A stretch of DNA of 51,697 bases from an uncultured Acholeplasmatales bacterium (GTDB lineage: Bacteria; Bacillota_I; Bacilli_A; Acholeplasmatales; Anaeroplasmataceae). The notes beneath the pieces are model-generated. The model was given only the letters and a program-made list of their open reading frames with translations, did not search any database and was not told where the DNA came from. Position 1 is the stretch's first letter, and every line of letters begins with the position of its first letter. The translations under genes were made by a program, and so were the position numbers. Location of the stretch: the NCBI GenBank assembly GCA_944323055.1, contig CALUQZ010000010.1:1-51697 (forward strand), in the 5' to 3' direction. Shown one piece after another: positions 1-8,702 of this stretch.

Positions 1-9
1 TAAATAAAA

Positions 10-46
10 AAGTGATTTTGATGGGTAAAAAGGTTCAAAACCACTT
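10..46. repeat. Imperfect 12-bp inverted repeat upstream of the polysaccharide promoter
   Basis: The arms at 10-21 and 35-46 are complementary at 11 of 12 positions, around a 13-nt loop. No T-tract follows, so this is not a convincing terminator. It could be a protein-binding site upstream of the -35 box, or chance in AT-rich DNA. Confidence 0.3.
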
Positions 47-94
47 AATATAGTAAAAAGTGTATGCGTAATCACTAATTTACTAGTATTGCTT

Positions 95-123
95 TTGACA
101 TGTGAATGTTTTAATAGTATAAT
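95..123 (+). promoter_or_regulatory. Consensus sigma-A promoter of the polysaccharide operon
   Basis: A perfect TTGACA -35 box (95-100) and a perfect TATAAT -10 box (118-123) are separated by the ideal 17 nt. Transcription should begin near 130, giving a leader of about 60 nt before the first start codon. The downstream genes overlap or nearly touch, so this promoter probably drives most of 189-14491. Confidence 0.88.
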
Positions 124-144
124 ACGCTTGTAAATTTTGTCTTC

Positions 145-164
145 CGTAAAGGTATACCTTTACG
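145..164. promoter_or_regulatory. Perfect 20-bp palindrome in the operon leader
   Basis: The sequence CGTAAAGGTATACCTTTACG is its own reverse complement. It lies between the predicted transcription start and the Shine-Dalgarno of the first gene. It could be an operator for a dimeric repressor acting as a roadblock, or an RNA hairpin in the leader. No T-tract follows, so it is not an intrinsic terminator. Whether a regulator binds here is inference. Confidence 0.6.
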
Positions 165-188
165 AACAATGAGTTGGAGAAATGCTAT

Positions 189-833
189 ATGAAAGAACAA
201 TATAAGAAAAAACCTGTTTATGAATTTGTTAAACGATTATTTGATATATGTGCTTCTACTTTAGGAATAATACTAATATCTTGGTTACTAATAATTGTAG
301 CAATAATTATTAAATGTACTTCTAAAGGGCCAGTTTTCTTTAAAGATAAAAGAGTCGGAAAAGGTGGAAAAGAAATTCACGTCTATAAATTTAGATCAAT
401 GTATGTTGATGCTGAATCTAGACTTAAAGAATACTTAACACCTGAACAATTAGAACAATGGTATAAAGAAAGAAAAATAGATAATGATCCAAGAATAACA
501 AAAGTTGGTAAATTTATAAGGAAAACCTCAATTGATGAATTACCTCAAATGTTTAATATCTTTATAGGTAATATGTCTATTTTTGGTAATAGACCAATAA
601 CTAAAAAGGAACTTGATGAATGGTATACACCTGAACAAAAAGAACTCCTATATAAAATAAAGCCAGGTCTTACAGGCTACTGGCAAGCTTATGGTAGATC
701 TGATGTAACATTTGCTTCAGGTGAGAGGCAAAAGCTAGATTTAATCTATGTTTACAAAAGATCTACTTGGTTAGACATCAAAATATTCTTTAGAACTATC
801 TATGTAGTTCTATTTGGTAAGGGGGCAAAGTAA
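189..833 (+). CDS. Bacterial sugar transferase (undecaprenyl-phosphate sugar-phosphotransferase)
   Basis: This is a membrane enzyme that moves a sugar-1-phosphate from a nucleotide sugar to undecaprenyl phosphate, the priming step of repeat-unit synthesis. The 214-aa protein has one N-terminal membrane helix (about residues 22-41). The conserved catalytic core of the PF02397 family follows, including KFRSM (67-71), the DELPQ block, GNRP, and KPGLTGYWQ near the C-terminus. The short form with a single hydrophobic segment fits PglC/WcaJ-core enzymes rather than the long five-helix version. I chose the ATG at 189 because GGAG at 176-179 is ideally spaced; the TTG at 174 has no Shine-Dalgarno. 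The next gene overlaps by one base. The donor sugar cannot be told from sequence. Confidence 0.92.
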   Translation: MKEQYKKKPVYEFVKRLFDICASTLGIILISWLLIIVAIIIKCTSKGPVFFKDKRVGKGGKEIHVYKFRSMYVDAESRLKEYLTPEQLEQWYKERKIDNDPRITKVGKFIRKTSIDELPQMFNIFIGNMSIFGNRPITKKELDEWYTPEQKELLYKIKPGLTGYWQAYGRSDVTFASGERQKLDLIYVYKRSTWLDIKIFFRTIYVVLFGKGAK

Positions 834-1969
834 TGAAAATATTACAAATTTCTAATTACTATAAACCTCATATTGGTGGTATTGAGCAAACATCACACGA
901 TATTTCAGACTCACTGAAAAAGATGAACGACATTATGGTTCTTTGCTTTTCTGAGGATAAAAAAGATAAAGATGAAAATATAGATGGTGTTAGAGTCATA
1001 AAATGTGGAGTCAACGTAAAAGTCTCTAGTCAAGCCATATCTACATCTTATGGAAAAAAACTAAAGATGGTATTAAATGAATTTAAACCTGATATTGTTA
1101 TATTTCATTTTCCCAATCCTTTTGTTTCACATTACTTACTTAAGTATAAGAAAAGAAACTTTAAATTAGTTGTTTGGTTTCACGCTGATATAGTTAATCA
1201 AAAGATACTAGGTAAATTTTTTGTTAATCAAACTAATAAATTATTAAAAAGAGCCAATAGCATTATTTGCACATCTCCAAATTATCGTGATGAAAGCAAG
1301 ACACTTCAAAACTTTAAAAACAAAGTACAAGTTATTCCATCTTGCATAAATGAAAAAAGACTTGTTAAAACTAAAAGTACAAATAAAAAAGCTATAGAAA
1401 TTAAGAATACTTATTCGAATAAAACTATAGTATTTGCTATTGGAAGACATGTTAAGTATAAAGGTCTAACATATCTTGTTGAAGCTGCTAAACATTTAGA
1501 TGATAGTTATCAAGTATTAATAGCTGGAAGTGGCCCATTAACGAATGAATTGAAAGAGCAAGCTAAAGGTTTAAACAATGTACAATTTTTAGGGCGTATT
1601 AGTGATGAAGATATTGTAAGTTATTTAAGCGCTGCAGATATTTATACTTTCCCATCTATAACAAAAAATGAAGCGTTTGGCATATCTTTAGCTGAAGCAA
1701 TGTATTTTGGTTTACCATGTGTTACATTTAAAATTCCAGGTTCAGGTGTTAATTATGTTTCACTAAATAATGTAACAGGTATTGAAGTTGAAAATAGTAA
1801 TGCTGAAGCCTTTGCTATGGCTATTAAGAAATTAGCAGGTGATAAAGTTTTAGCAAATGAATTTGGCACTAATGCTAAAAAGCGCGTTAATGATTTATTT
1901 ACGTTTACCATTTTTTCTCAAAGAATTAATAAATTGTTGGAGGATTTAGAAAATGATAGTAAGGAGTAA
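833..1969 (+). CDS. Glycosyltransferase family 4
   Basis: This is a cytoplasmic GT-B fold enzyme (378 aa) that probably adds a sugar to the lipid-linked repeat unit. The N-terminal domain has the glycine-rich loop HIGGIEQ, and the C-terminal domain has the FAIGRHVKYKG segment that starts the nucleotide-sugar domain. The GT4 signature EAFGISLAEAMYFGLP has the two glutamates separated by seven residues. The start codon overlaps the stop codon of the preceding transferase, indicating translational coupling. Acceptor and donor are unknown. The following heptose genes make a heptosyl or mannosyl type transfer possible, but that is a guess. Confidence 0.9.
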   Translation: MKILQISNYYKPHIGGIEQTSHDISDSLKKMNDIMVLCFSEDKKDKDENIDGVRVIKCGVNVKVSSQAISTSYGKKLKMVLNEFKPDIVIFHFPNPFVSHYLLKYKKRNFKLVVWFHADIVNQKILGKFFVNQTNKLLKRANSIICTSPNYRDESKTLQNFKNKVQVIPSCINEKRLVKTKSTNKKAIEIKNTYSNKTIVFAIGRHVKYKGLTYLVEAAKHLDDSYQVLIAGSGPLTNELKEQAKGLNNVQFLGRISDEDIVSYLSAADIYTFPSITKNEAFGISLAEAMYFGLPCVTFKIPGSGVNYVSLNNVTGIEVENSNAEAFAMAIKKLAGDKVLANEFGTNAKKRVNDLFTFTIFSQRINKLLEDLENDSKE

Positions 1970-2987
1970 AACACCTCTAAGATTAGGGTTAGCTGGTGGA
2001 GGAACAGATGTATCACCTTTTTGTGATCTATATGGTGGTTGTGTCTTAAACGTAACAATTAATATGTTTTCATATTGCACAATTATCCCTAAAGATAATG
2101 GAAAAATAGTGTTTATTTCGCCAGATAGGAATATAAGATTAGAATTTGATTCAAAAGATGTATTAGACATAGATAAGACGTTACCACTTCATTGCGGTAT
2201 TTATAATCGAATTATTAAAGATTTTAATAATAATAAACCACTATCATTTGAAATGACTACTTATAGTGATGCTCCAGCAGGTTCAGGATTAGGTACATCT
2301 TCTACCATGGTTGTAACTATATTAAAGGCTTATCAAGAATGGCTAAACTTACCTTTAGGTGAATATGATATGGCTAAATTAGCATACGACATTGAAAGAA
2401 AAGACCTTGGTTTTAGTGGTGGAAAACAAGATCAGTATGCCGCTACTTTTGGTGGTTTAAACTATATGGAATTTTACGATAATGATAGAGTAATTGTTAA
2501 TCCACTTAGAATGAAAAAATGGATTAGAAACGAGATTGAGAATTCGTTAGTCTTATTCTACACTGGAACTTCTAGAGATTCAGGAAAAATTATAGAAGAA
2601 CAGACTAAATCTACAAAAAATGAAAAATCACTTGAAGCAATGTTTGAAATAAAAAAACAAACTACAATAATGAAAGAAGCTATCCTAAAGGGTGAGTTCA
2701 ATAAAATTGCTGAATCATTACACCAAAATTGGTTAGCTAAGAAAAAGACGGCCTCTGTGATTTCTAATCCTTATATAGAGGGAACTTACAACTTTATTAT
2801 GGAAAACGGCGGTATATCAGCAAAAATAAGTGGCGCCGGTGGTGGTGGATTCATGATGATATGGTGTGATCCTAAGGATAGATATCAATTAATAAAAGCA
2901 TTAAAGCAAAGACAAGAAGGAAAAACTAAAATAGTCAATTTTGTTGATTATGGAACGCAGGCGTGGACACTATATGATGAAGAATAG
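1953..2987 (+). CDS. hddA: D-glycero-D-manno-heptose 7-phosphate kinase (HddA-type GHMP kinase)
   Basis: It phosphorylates D-glycero-D-manno-heptose 7-phosphate at C1 to the alpha-1,7-bisphosphate, the second step of GDP-heptose synthesis. The 344-aa protein shows the N-terminal RSKTPLRLGLAGGGTD block typical of HddA. It also has GHMP motif 2 PAGSGLGTSS (108-117) and a C-terminal KISGAGGGGF motif 3. A fucose or mannose kinase of the same superfamily would be the alternative. The adjacent gmhA and hddC/gmhB genes decide in favour of heptose. It overlaps the previous gene by 17 nt, with GGAGG at 1939-1943 placed for this start. Confidence 0.88.
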   Translation: MIVRSKTPLRLGLAGGGTDVSPFCDLYGGCVLNVTINMFSYCTIIPKDNGKIVFISPDRNIRLEFDSKDVLDIDKTLPLHCGIYNRIIKDFNNNKPLSFEMTTYSDAPAGSGLGTSSTMVVTILKAYQEWLNLPLGEYDMAKLAYDIERKDLGFSGGKQDQYAATFGGLNYMEFYDNDRVIVNPLRMKKWIRNEIENSLVLFYTGTSRDSGKIIEEQTKSTKNEKSLEAMFEIKKQTTIMKEAILKGEFNKIAESLHQNWLAKKKTASVISNPYIEGTYNFIMENGGISAKISGAGGGGFMMIWCDPKDRYQLIKALKQRQEGKTKIVNFVDYGTQAWTLYDEE

Positions 2988-3609
2988 TTTAATTTATATT
3001 GAAGAGTTAATTAATAGATATCCAGCACTAAAGGTGTGTGAAGATAGCATAATTCAATCTACACAACTATTAACCAAATGTTTTTCAAACAAAAATAAAC
3101 TTTTATGTTGTGGTAATGGTGGAAGTGCTGCAGATTGTGAACATATTGTTGGTGAATTAATGAAAGGTTTTATTTTACCTAGAAAACTATCACTTGAATT
3201 AAAAGCAAATATTGATGACGAGGTATTAAGTGGCTCACTTCAATATGGTCTACCTGCCATTTCATTAGTTTCGCAAGTAGGATTATCAACAGCCTTCATA
3301 AATGACCAATTACCAGCTGCAGTCTTTGCTCAACAAGTGTTAGGTTATGGAGTAAAAGGTGATGTTCTTTTATGTATATCTACTTCTGGCAATTCATTAA
3401 ATTGTGTATATGCCGCTAAAGTAGCTAAAGCATTAGGATTACACGTAATATCTTTAACAGGACAAAAAGATTCTAAACTTAGTAATTTAAGTGACATTAC
3501 TATTAAAGTTCCTGCTGTAGAAACGTTTAAGATTCAAGAATATCATTTGCCAGTTTATCATGCCATATGTTTAGCACTGGAAAATGAGTTTTTTGGCAAT
3601 AGGGAGTGA
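2974..3609 (+). CDS. gmhA: Sedoheptulose-7-phosphate isomerase (phosphoheptose isomerase)
   Basis: It converts sedoheptulose 7-phosphate to D-glycero-D-manno-heptose 7-phosphate, the entry step of heptose synthesis. The roughly 211-aa protein is a SIS-fold sugar isomerase with the family hallmark CGNGGSAADCEH near residue 50. STSGNS follows at the phosphate-binding loop. It overlaps hddA by 14 nt. Two ATG codons (2974 and 2977) are possible starts, and only a weak GTGG lies upstream, so translation is probably coupled to hddA. Longer in-frame upstream starts lie deeper in hddA and are unlikely. Confidence 0.9.
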   Translation: MMKNSLIYIEELINRYPALKVCEDSIIQSTQLLTKCFSNKNKLLCCGNGGSAADCEHIVGELMKGFILPRKLSLELKANIDDEVLSGSLQYGLPAISLVSQVGLSTAFINDQLPAAVFAQQVLGYGVKGDVLLCISTSGNSLNCVYAAKVAKALGLHVISLTGQKDSKLSNLSDITIKVPAVETFKIQEYHLPVYHAICLALENEFFGNRE

Positions 3610-3613
3610 TTTT

Positions 3614-4774
3614 ATGGAAGCAATTATATTAGCTGGTGGTTTTGGCACTAGACTACAGTCTGTTGTTAAGGATGTACCAAAACCAATGGCTGATGTTCTT
3701 GGAAGACCATTTTTAACTTATATTTTAGATGAACTAGTAAAATACAATTTTACTAAAGTAGTTTTAGCTGTTGGATATAAAAAAGAAATAATTGAAGATT
3801 ATTTTGGAGACAGCTATAAAAGTCTTAAGATAATCTATTCAATTGAAGATGAACCTCTAGGAACAGGTGGATGCGTAAAAAAAGCATTATCTTATGTAAG
3901 TGATAAATTTGTTTTTATAATTAACGGAGATACTTTATTTAAAATAAATTATGAAGATATGTCCTCTATCAAATCTACTTCTATTGCTTGTAAATATTTA
4001 GAAAATTTTGATAGATATGGTGAAGTTATTATTAATGATAATGGCGTTATCACAAGCTTTTTAGAAAAGAAACATGTAGATAAAGGATATATAAATGGTG
4101 GAATATATTATTTACCTAAAAATATATTTGATAATTATCAACTACCTAAGAAATTTTCACTTGAAAAAGACTTTTTTGAAAAATATATTGTCGATCTACA
4201 AATTAAATCATTTAAGTCTACTGATTATTTTATAGATATAGGTATCCCATCAGATTATCAAAAAATACAAAAAGATTTAGCTAAACCCAAAGCATTATTT
4301 TTAGATCGTGATGGCATTGTAAACATTGATTTTGGTCATGTATATAAAATAAAGGACTTTAAATTTACTGATTTTATCTTTGATTTATGCAAAAAATATC
4401 AATCTAATGGCTATTTAATTTTTATTATCACAAATCAAGCTGGAATAGGGAAAGGTTTATATACTGAAAAAGATTTCTTAATATTAACAGAATATATGCT
4501 TAATGAATTTAAAAAACATGATATTAGTATTACAAAAGTATACTATTGCCCTCATAAGCCTGAAGATAATTGTGACTGTAGAAAGCCAAAACCAGGTATG
4601 TTTTTAAAGGCTATTAAGGAATTTAATGTTGATGTAGAAAATTCAGTAGCTATTGGTGATAAAATGAGTGATTTAGAAGCAGCTCATTTAGCTGGCATAA
4701 AAAACTTATTCTTTAAATACACAAAATATGAAAAATATAATGTTAATTTTAGATATATTGCATTAACAACATAA
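3614..4774 (+). CDS. Bifunctional heptose-1-phosphate guanylyltransferase / heptose-1,7-bisphosphate phosphatase (HddC-GmhB fusion)
   Basis: This single 386-aa chain carries the last two enzyme types of the GDP-D-glycero-D-manno-heptose pathway. Residues 1 to about 220 are a nucleotidyltransferase with GGFGTRL (8-14), KPM, and NGDT (104-107) at the metal site. Residues about 226-386 are a HAD phosphatase with the DRDG nucleophile motif (231-234) and the IITNQ motif around T273. It also has a GmhB-type zinc site (C312, H314, C320, C322) and the acidic motif GDKMSD (348-353). Both domains keep their key residues. I chose the ATG at 3614 because GGGAG at 3602-3606 is well placed. The specificity for GDP rather than ADP is inferred from the HddA partner. 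Confidence 0.87.
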   Translation: MEAIILAGGFGTRLQSVVKDVPKPMADVLGRPFLTYILDELVKYNFTKVVLAVGYKKEIIEDYFGDSYKSLKIIYSIEDEPLGTGGCVKKALSYVSDKFVFIINGDTLFKINYEDMSSIKSTSIACKYLENFDRYGEVIINDNGVITSFLEKKHVDKGYINGGIYYLPKNIFDNYQLPKKFSLEKDFFEKYIVDLQIKSFKSTDYFIDIGIPSDYQKIQKDLAKPKALFLDRDGIVNIDFGHVYKIKDFKFTDFIFDLCKKYQSNGYLIFIITNQAGIGKGLYTEKDFLILTEYMLNEFKKHDISITKVYYCPHKPEDNCDCRKPKPGMFLKAIKEFNVDVENSVAIGDKMSDLEAAHLAGIKNLFFKYTKYEKYNVNFRYIALTT

Positions 4775-4793
4775 GAATATGGAGGATAATATT

Positions 4794-5969
4794 TTGAAAA
4801 TACTACTAGTTTGCCCTGAATTTTTCTATCCTGCAAATACAGGTGGGAAAGTTGGAATTTTACAAAAATTTGAGATATTATCAAAAAGTCATGAACTATA
4901 TTTATTTTGTGTTGATAAAGTAATACCTAGCAACGATAGTATCCAATATATAAAGAAAAAAGCAAAAAGCATTAAAATAGTTAAACGGAGAATAGACTTT
5001 AGTGTAATAATAAAATTGTTTAAATATCCGTATTGCATAGCATCTAGAAGTTCAAAAAAAATATTAACTGAGTTTAACAATTTTCTTAGGTACGTTAATC
5101 CAGATTTAATATTATATGAATTTCCACAAATGGCTCAATTAGGTAAAAAATATAATTATAATAAGATTATTGAATTTCATAATGTTGAATATTTAACATT
5201 GAATAGCATTAGCAAATCTATAAAGAATCCATTTATAAAGCTATTATATAAAATAGAATCTTATAGATTATTCTTATATGAAAAAAAAATTTATAAAGGA
5301 AAGTTCAACGCTTTCACATATGTATCAACTAGTGATATTGTTTTTTATAGAAAAAAATTTAATCCAAAAAACATAAAGGCTTTTGGTATCTTTCCACCAC
5401 TTTTAAAAGCTAAATTTGTAAATGAATCTCAGCTGTTCTCACCAAAATTGAACATGATTTTTGTTGCTAATTATTCATATCTACCTAACTTGGATGGTGC
5501 TTTTTGGTTAGTAGATAAGATTATGCCAAAAATAATAGAAAAATATAACTTTGCACAACTATATATAGTTGGTAAGAATCCTTCAAATGAATTAATAAAA
5601 AAATCAAATAATAATGTAATAGTTACTGGTGAAGTTTACTCACTAAATTCTTACTATGAACTTGCTGATATAATACTTGTTCCGATTTTTCTTGGGGGCG
5701 GTATAAAAATTAAACTTTTAGAAGCATCATCTTTTGGTAAGCTTATCCTCTCTACTACTTTTGGAATAAATGGTACTTATTTCGATTCAAATTCTATATT
5801 AATAGCTGACACAGAAGACGATTTTATAAAAAAAATAATTGATGTGTATAACAACAAAGTTAAATACTTAAAATATATATATACGTCTAGAGAAATTTTT
5901 AAATGTCATTATGACTATGAGACCAATTATGTAAATTACACCCATTTCATAGAGGAAAATACGAAATGA
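4794..5969 (+). CDS. GT-B glycosyltransferase
   Basis: This 391-aa cytoplasmic glycosyltransferase probably acts in repeat-unit assembly. The N-terminus has the CPEFFYPANTGGK loop common in GT4-like enzymes. The C-terminal domain has FVANYSYLPNLDGAFWL and the donor-binding segment LGGGIKIKLLEASSFGK, with its conserved glutamate. I prefer the TTG start at 4794 because a full GGAGG (4781-4785) lies 8 nt upstream; the ATG at 4779 overlaps that Shine-Dalgarno. The gene is strongly A-rich. It ends in an ATGA overlap with the polymerase gene that follows. Confidence 0.85.
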   Translation: MKILLVCPEFFYPANTGGKVGILQKFEILSKSHELYLFCVDKVIPSNDSIQYIKKKAKSIKIVKRRIDFSVIIKLFKYPYCIASRSSKKILTEFNNFLRYVNPDLILYEFPQMAQLGKKYNYNKIIEFHNVEYLTLNSISKSIKNPFIKLLYKIESYRLFLYEKKIYKGKFNAFTYVSTSDIVFYRKKFNPKNIKAFGIFPPLLKAKFVNESQLFSPKLNMIFVANYSYLPNLDGAFWLVDKIMPKIIEKYNFAQLYIVGKNPSNELIKKSNNNVIVTGEVYSLNSYYELADIILVPIFLGGGIKIKLLEASSFGKLILSTTFGINGTYFDSNSILIADTEDDFIKKIIDVYNNKVKYLKYIYTSREIFKCHYDYETNYVNYTHFIEENTK

Positions 5970-7276
5970 AAAAAATAAATATAAAGTACTTACTATACTT
6001 AACATTAGTTATATTGGCAATTTATCAAAATTGTATATTTGGCAAATTTATGGGAGAATATGGAAAATATCCAATATTATATATTTCATTAATTTTATGC
6101 TTTCTTATGCTATGTTTTCGTAAAATTAAAATAAATAAAACTATTATAAACCTGTTTTTTCTAGGTATTATGTTATTTATTATTAGCATTGTATCTAACG
6201 TGATATATTTGCTTATTAATCATGATATTATACTATTGAGAGAAAACATTTTTATAAAATCTATATTTGGATTTATTACATACTATTCATATTTATCAAT
6301 TTTGGTCTTATTCTATAATTTGACCAAAAACATGCCAAAAAAATTTGTATTTAAACCTTTTTTTATAGCTTCTATATTGTTGTGCATAATAGGATTAATT
6401 GAATTATTTACTATTCCTTATGCGTTCACATTCATACCGACCATAAATACATATCCGTACTATAGAGTAAGACTCCTAACTACCGAATCATCGTTAACAA
6501 GTCTATTAATAATAACATATTCCGCTCTTTCATTAATTTATTCACTAATTAGTAGAAAAAGAACTAATATAATTATCTCATCACTTTCAACACTATTTTT
6601 AATATTAACTAGTGAATCCAAAGGAATTTATGTACTTATTATTTTTATGGTTATTATACTATTTATAAACATTAGAAGTAAGTTATTACGTTCAAAATCT
6701 TTGATTATTTTAATATTATTAATAGCATCCATATGTGTGCTTTTTGGAGTAAAATTTTTTTCTGCATTAAATCAAGATTTAAGAAACTATACTTCTTTTA
6801 TCACAAGAAGTTATACAATAGTTGTTGCTTTTATATTATCAATTATTTACCCATTTGGAATCGGAAATGCTGTCTATATGAGTGTTTTCCCACAGGCATT
6901 GGAAAAATACTTGCCGTTTGTCAAAGAACTTGCACCTAATCTTAATTTTAGTGAGATTTTAAGTTATATTAATGCAACTACTGATGTAGCCGTAACCCCA
7001 AAGTCTGGATTATCAGCCTATTCAATATATTGGGGAATATTTGGAACATTATTATTTTTAAATATTATGTTCAGTTTAAAACCTAGACATAGCGATGCTT
7101 TATCCATTATATTACGTTTATTGTTCTATGTATCAATTTTATCCATCACTTTTTTAAATGATTTTAAATGCGAATTTTGGATATTTTGCTCAATCTTAAT
7201 ATATTATAAGGAAACAAACTTTACAACTAATGTGGAGGAAAATTGTAATGAAAGGAATAATTTTAGCAGGAGGTAG
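5966..7276 (+). CDS. Wzy-like O-antigen/capsule polymerase (polytopic membrane protein)
   Basis: This 436-aa protein consists almost entirely of hydrophobic helices, about ten or more. A larger loop in the last third (around 290-340) and the conserved-type segment [13 protein letters not shown] fit the O-antigen polymerase/ligase superfamily, in which sequence conservation is low. Its likely role is polymerising flipped repeat units at the outer face of the membrane. It starts at an ATGA overlap with the glycosyltransferase and runs 29 nt into rmlA. It is clearly different from the second polymerase at 20364-21782, so the locus contains two unrelated Wzy-like proteins. Confidence 0.75.
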   Translation: MKKINIKYLLYLTLVILAIYQNCIFGKFMGEYGKYPILYISLILCFLMLCFRKIKINKTIINLFFLGIMLFIISIVSNVIYLLINHDIILLRENIFIKSIFGFITYYSYLSILVLFYNLTKNMPKKFVFKPFFIASILLCIIGLIELFTIPYAFTFIPTINTYPYYRVRLLTTESSLTSLLIITYSALSLIYSLISRKRTNIIISSLSTLFLILTSESKGIYVLIIFMVIILFINIRSKLLRSKSLIILILLIASICVLFGVKFFSALNQDLRNYTSFITRSYTIVVAFILSIIYPFGIGNAVYMSVFPQALEKYLPFVKELAPNLNFSEILSYINATTDVAVTPKSGLSAYSIYWGIFGTLLFLNIMFSLKPRHSDALSIILRLLFYVSILSITFLNDFKCEFWIFCSILIYYKETNFTTNVEENCNERNNFSRR

Positions 7277-8132
7277 TGGAACAAGATTATATCCACTAAC
7301 TACCGTAACAAGTAAACAATTATTACCAGTATATGATAAACCAATGATTTATTATCCATTGAGTGTATTAATGCTTGCTGGTATTAGAGATATTTTAATT
7401 ATTTCTACACCTGAAGATACACCTAGATTTGAAACATTATTAGGTGATGGTAAACATTTTGGACTAAATTTATCTTATAAGGTTCAACCTTCACCAGATG
7501 GTTTAGCTCAAGCTTTTATCCTAGGTGAAGAATTTATAGGTAATGATTCAGCTTGTATGATTTTAGGAGATAATATCTTCTATGGTGATGGTTTAAAAAG
7601 AAGATTAAGACAAGCTTGTGAAAATGTTGAAAATGGTAATGCGACTATATTTGGTTACTATGTACAGGATCCAGAAAGATTTGGCATAGTCGAATTAGAT
7701 GAAAACTATAATGCCATTTCAATCGAAGAAAAGCCTAAAAATCCTAAATCCAATTTTGCTGTTGTGGGTCTATATTTTTATGACAATAGTGTAGTAAATA
7801 TTGCTAAAAATATAAAACCTTCTTCTCGTGGTGAATTAGAAATTACAAGTGTTAATCAAGAATACTTAAAACAAAAAAGATTAAACGTTATTACATTTGG
7901 GCGTGGTTTCACTTGGCTTGATACTGGAACTCACGAATCACTTGCTGAAGCTACTGCTTTCGTTAAGATGATTGAAGATCACCAAGGTCTTAAAATATCT
8001 TGTCCAGAAGAAATTGCCTATACAAATGGTTGGATTACTAAAGAAGAATTATTAAAGATAGCTGAACCAATGAAGAAAAATCAATATGGTCAACATTTAA
8101 TTAATGTAGCTGAAGGGAAGATTAGATACTAA
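7248..8132 (+). CDS. rmlA: Glucose-1-phosphate thymidylyltransferase
   Basis: It makes dTDP-glucose from dTTP and glucose-1-phosphate, the first step of dTDP-deoxysugar synthesis. The 294-aa length is normal for the family. The N-terminal [16 protein letters not shown] contains the nucleotide-binding loop, with [19 protein letters not shown] following. [12 protein letters not shown] holds the metal aspartate, and [12 protein letters not shown] is the late signature. I chose the ATG at 7248 because GGAGG at 7234-7238 is 9 nt upstream. The start lies inside the end of the polymerase gene. It is less AT-extreme than its neighbours, as expected for a conserved pathway gene. Confidence 0.96.
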   Translation: MKGIILAGGSGTRLYPLTTVTSKQLLPVYDKPMIYYPLSVLMLAGIRDILIISTPEDTPRFETLLGDGKHFGLNLSYKVQPSPDGLAQAFILGEEFIGNDSACMILGDNIFYGDGLKRRLRQACENVENGNATIFGYYVQDPERFGIVELDENYNAISIEEKPKNPKSNFAVVGLYFYDNSVVNIAKNIKPSSRGELEITSVNQEYLKQKRLNVITFGRGFTWLDTGTHESLAEATAFVKMIEDHQGLKISCPEEIAYTNGWITKEELLKIAEPMKKNQYGQHLINVAEGKIRY

Positions 8133-8701
8133 TGGAAAAGATAGTTGGAAATTTTAAATTTATTGAAACTGAAATTAAAGATGTTTATATTATCGAACCT
8201 AAATTGTATGGAGATAATAGAGGCTACTTTATGGAAACTTATAAGGAAGAATCTTTTAAAGAAGCTGGCTTAAATTATACATTTGTTCAAGATAATCAAT
8301 CTAAATCTAAAAAAGGGGTATTAAGAGGCTTACATTTTCAAAAGACTCATCCGCAAGCTAAACTTGTTAGAGTTCTTGAAGGTGAAGTATTTGATGTTGC
8401 TGTTGATTTAAGAAAAGATAGTCCCACATATGGTAAATGGGTTGGTGTTATTTTATCAGCTGAAAACAAAAAACAATTTATGATTCCACGTGGTTTTGCG
8501 CATGGTTTTGTCGTATTAAGTGATACTGCTACTTTTTGTTATAAGTGTGATGAACTATATCATCCTGAAGATGAAGGTGGCATTATGTGGAATGATAAAG
8601 ATATTAATATAAAATGGCCTTATGACGGGGAAATATTATTATCTGAGAAAGATAAAAAACATCCAACATTTAAAAAAATCTATCCCAATTTTGAGGTATA
8701 A
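8132..8701 (+). CDS. rmlC: dTDP-4-dehydrorhamnose 3,5-epimerase
   Basis: It epimerises C3 and C5 of dTDP-4-keto-6-deoxyglucose to give dTDP-4-keto-L-rhamnose. The 189-aa cupin has GLHFQ with the catalytic histidine region (GVLRGLHFQ). It also has the Asp of DVAVDLRKDSPTYGKW, the active-site tyrosine segment ATFCYKCDELYHPEDEGG, and IPRGFAHGF. Length and motifs are those of a normal RmlC. It overlaps rmlA by one base. The product is the substrate for a 4-keto reductase, and the only candidate nearby is the SDR protein at 9542-10384. Confidence 0.95.
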   Translation: MEKIVGNFKFIETEIKDVYIIEPKLYGDNRGYFMETYKEESFKEAGLNYTFVQDNQSKSKKGVLRGLHFQKTHPQAKLVRVLEGEVFDVAVDLRKDSPTYGKWVGVILSAENKKQFMIPRGFAHGFVVLSDTATFCYKCDELYHPEDEGGIMWNDKDINIKWPYDGEILLSEKDKKHPTFKKIYPNFEV

Positions 8702-8702
8702 T

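Noticed and set aside
168-185. The leader sequence around the first start codon resembles the TGGAAAAATGC repeat near 18585
   Set aside because: The match has a mismatch in the core, overlaps a needed Shine-Dalgarno and is a single copy, so coincidence is more likely.
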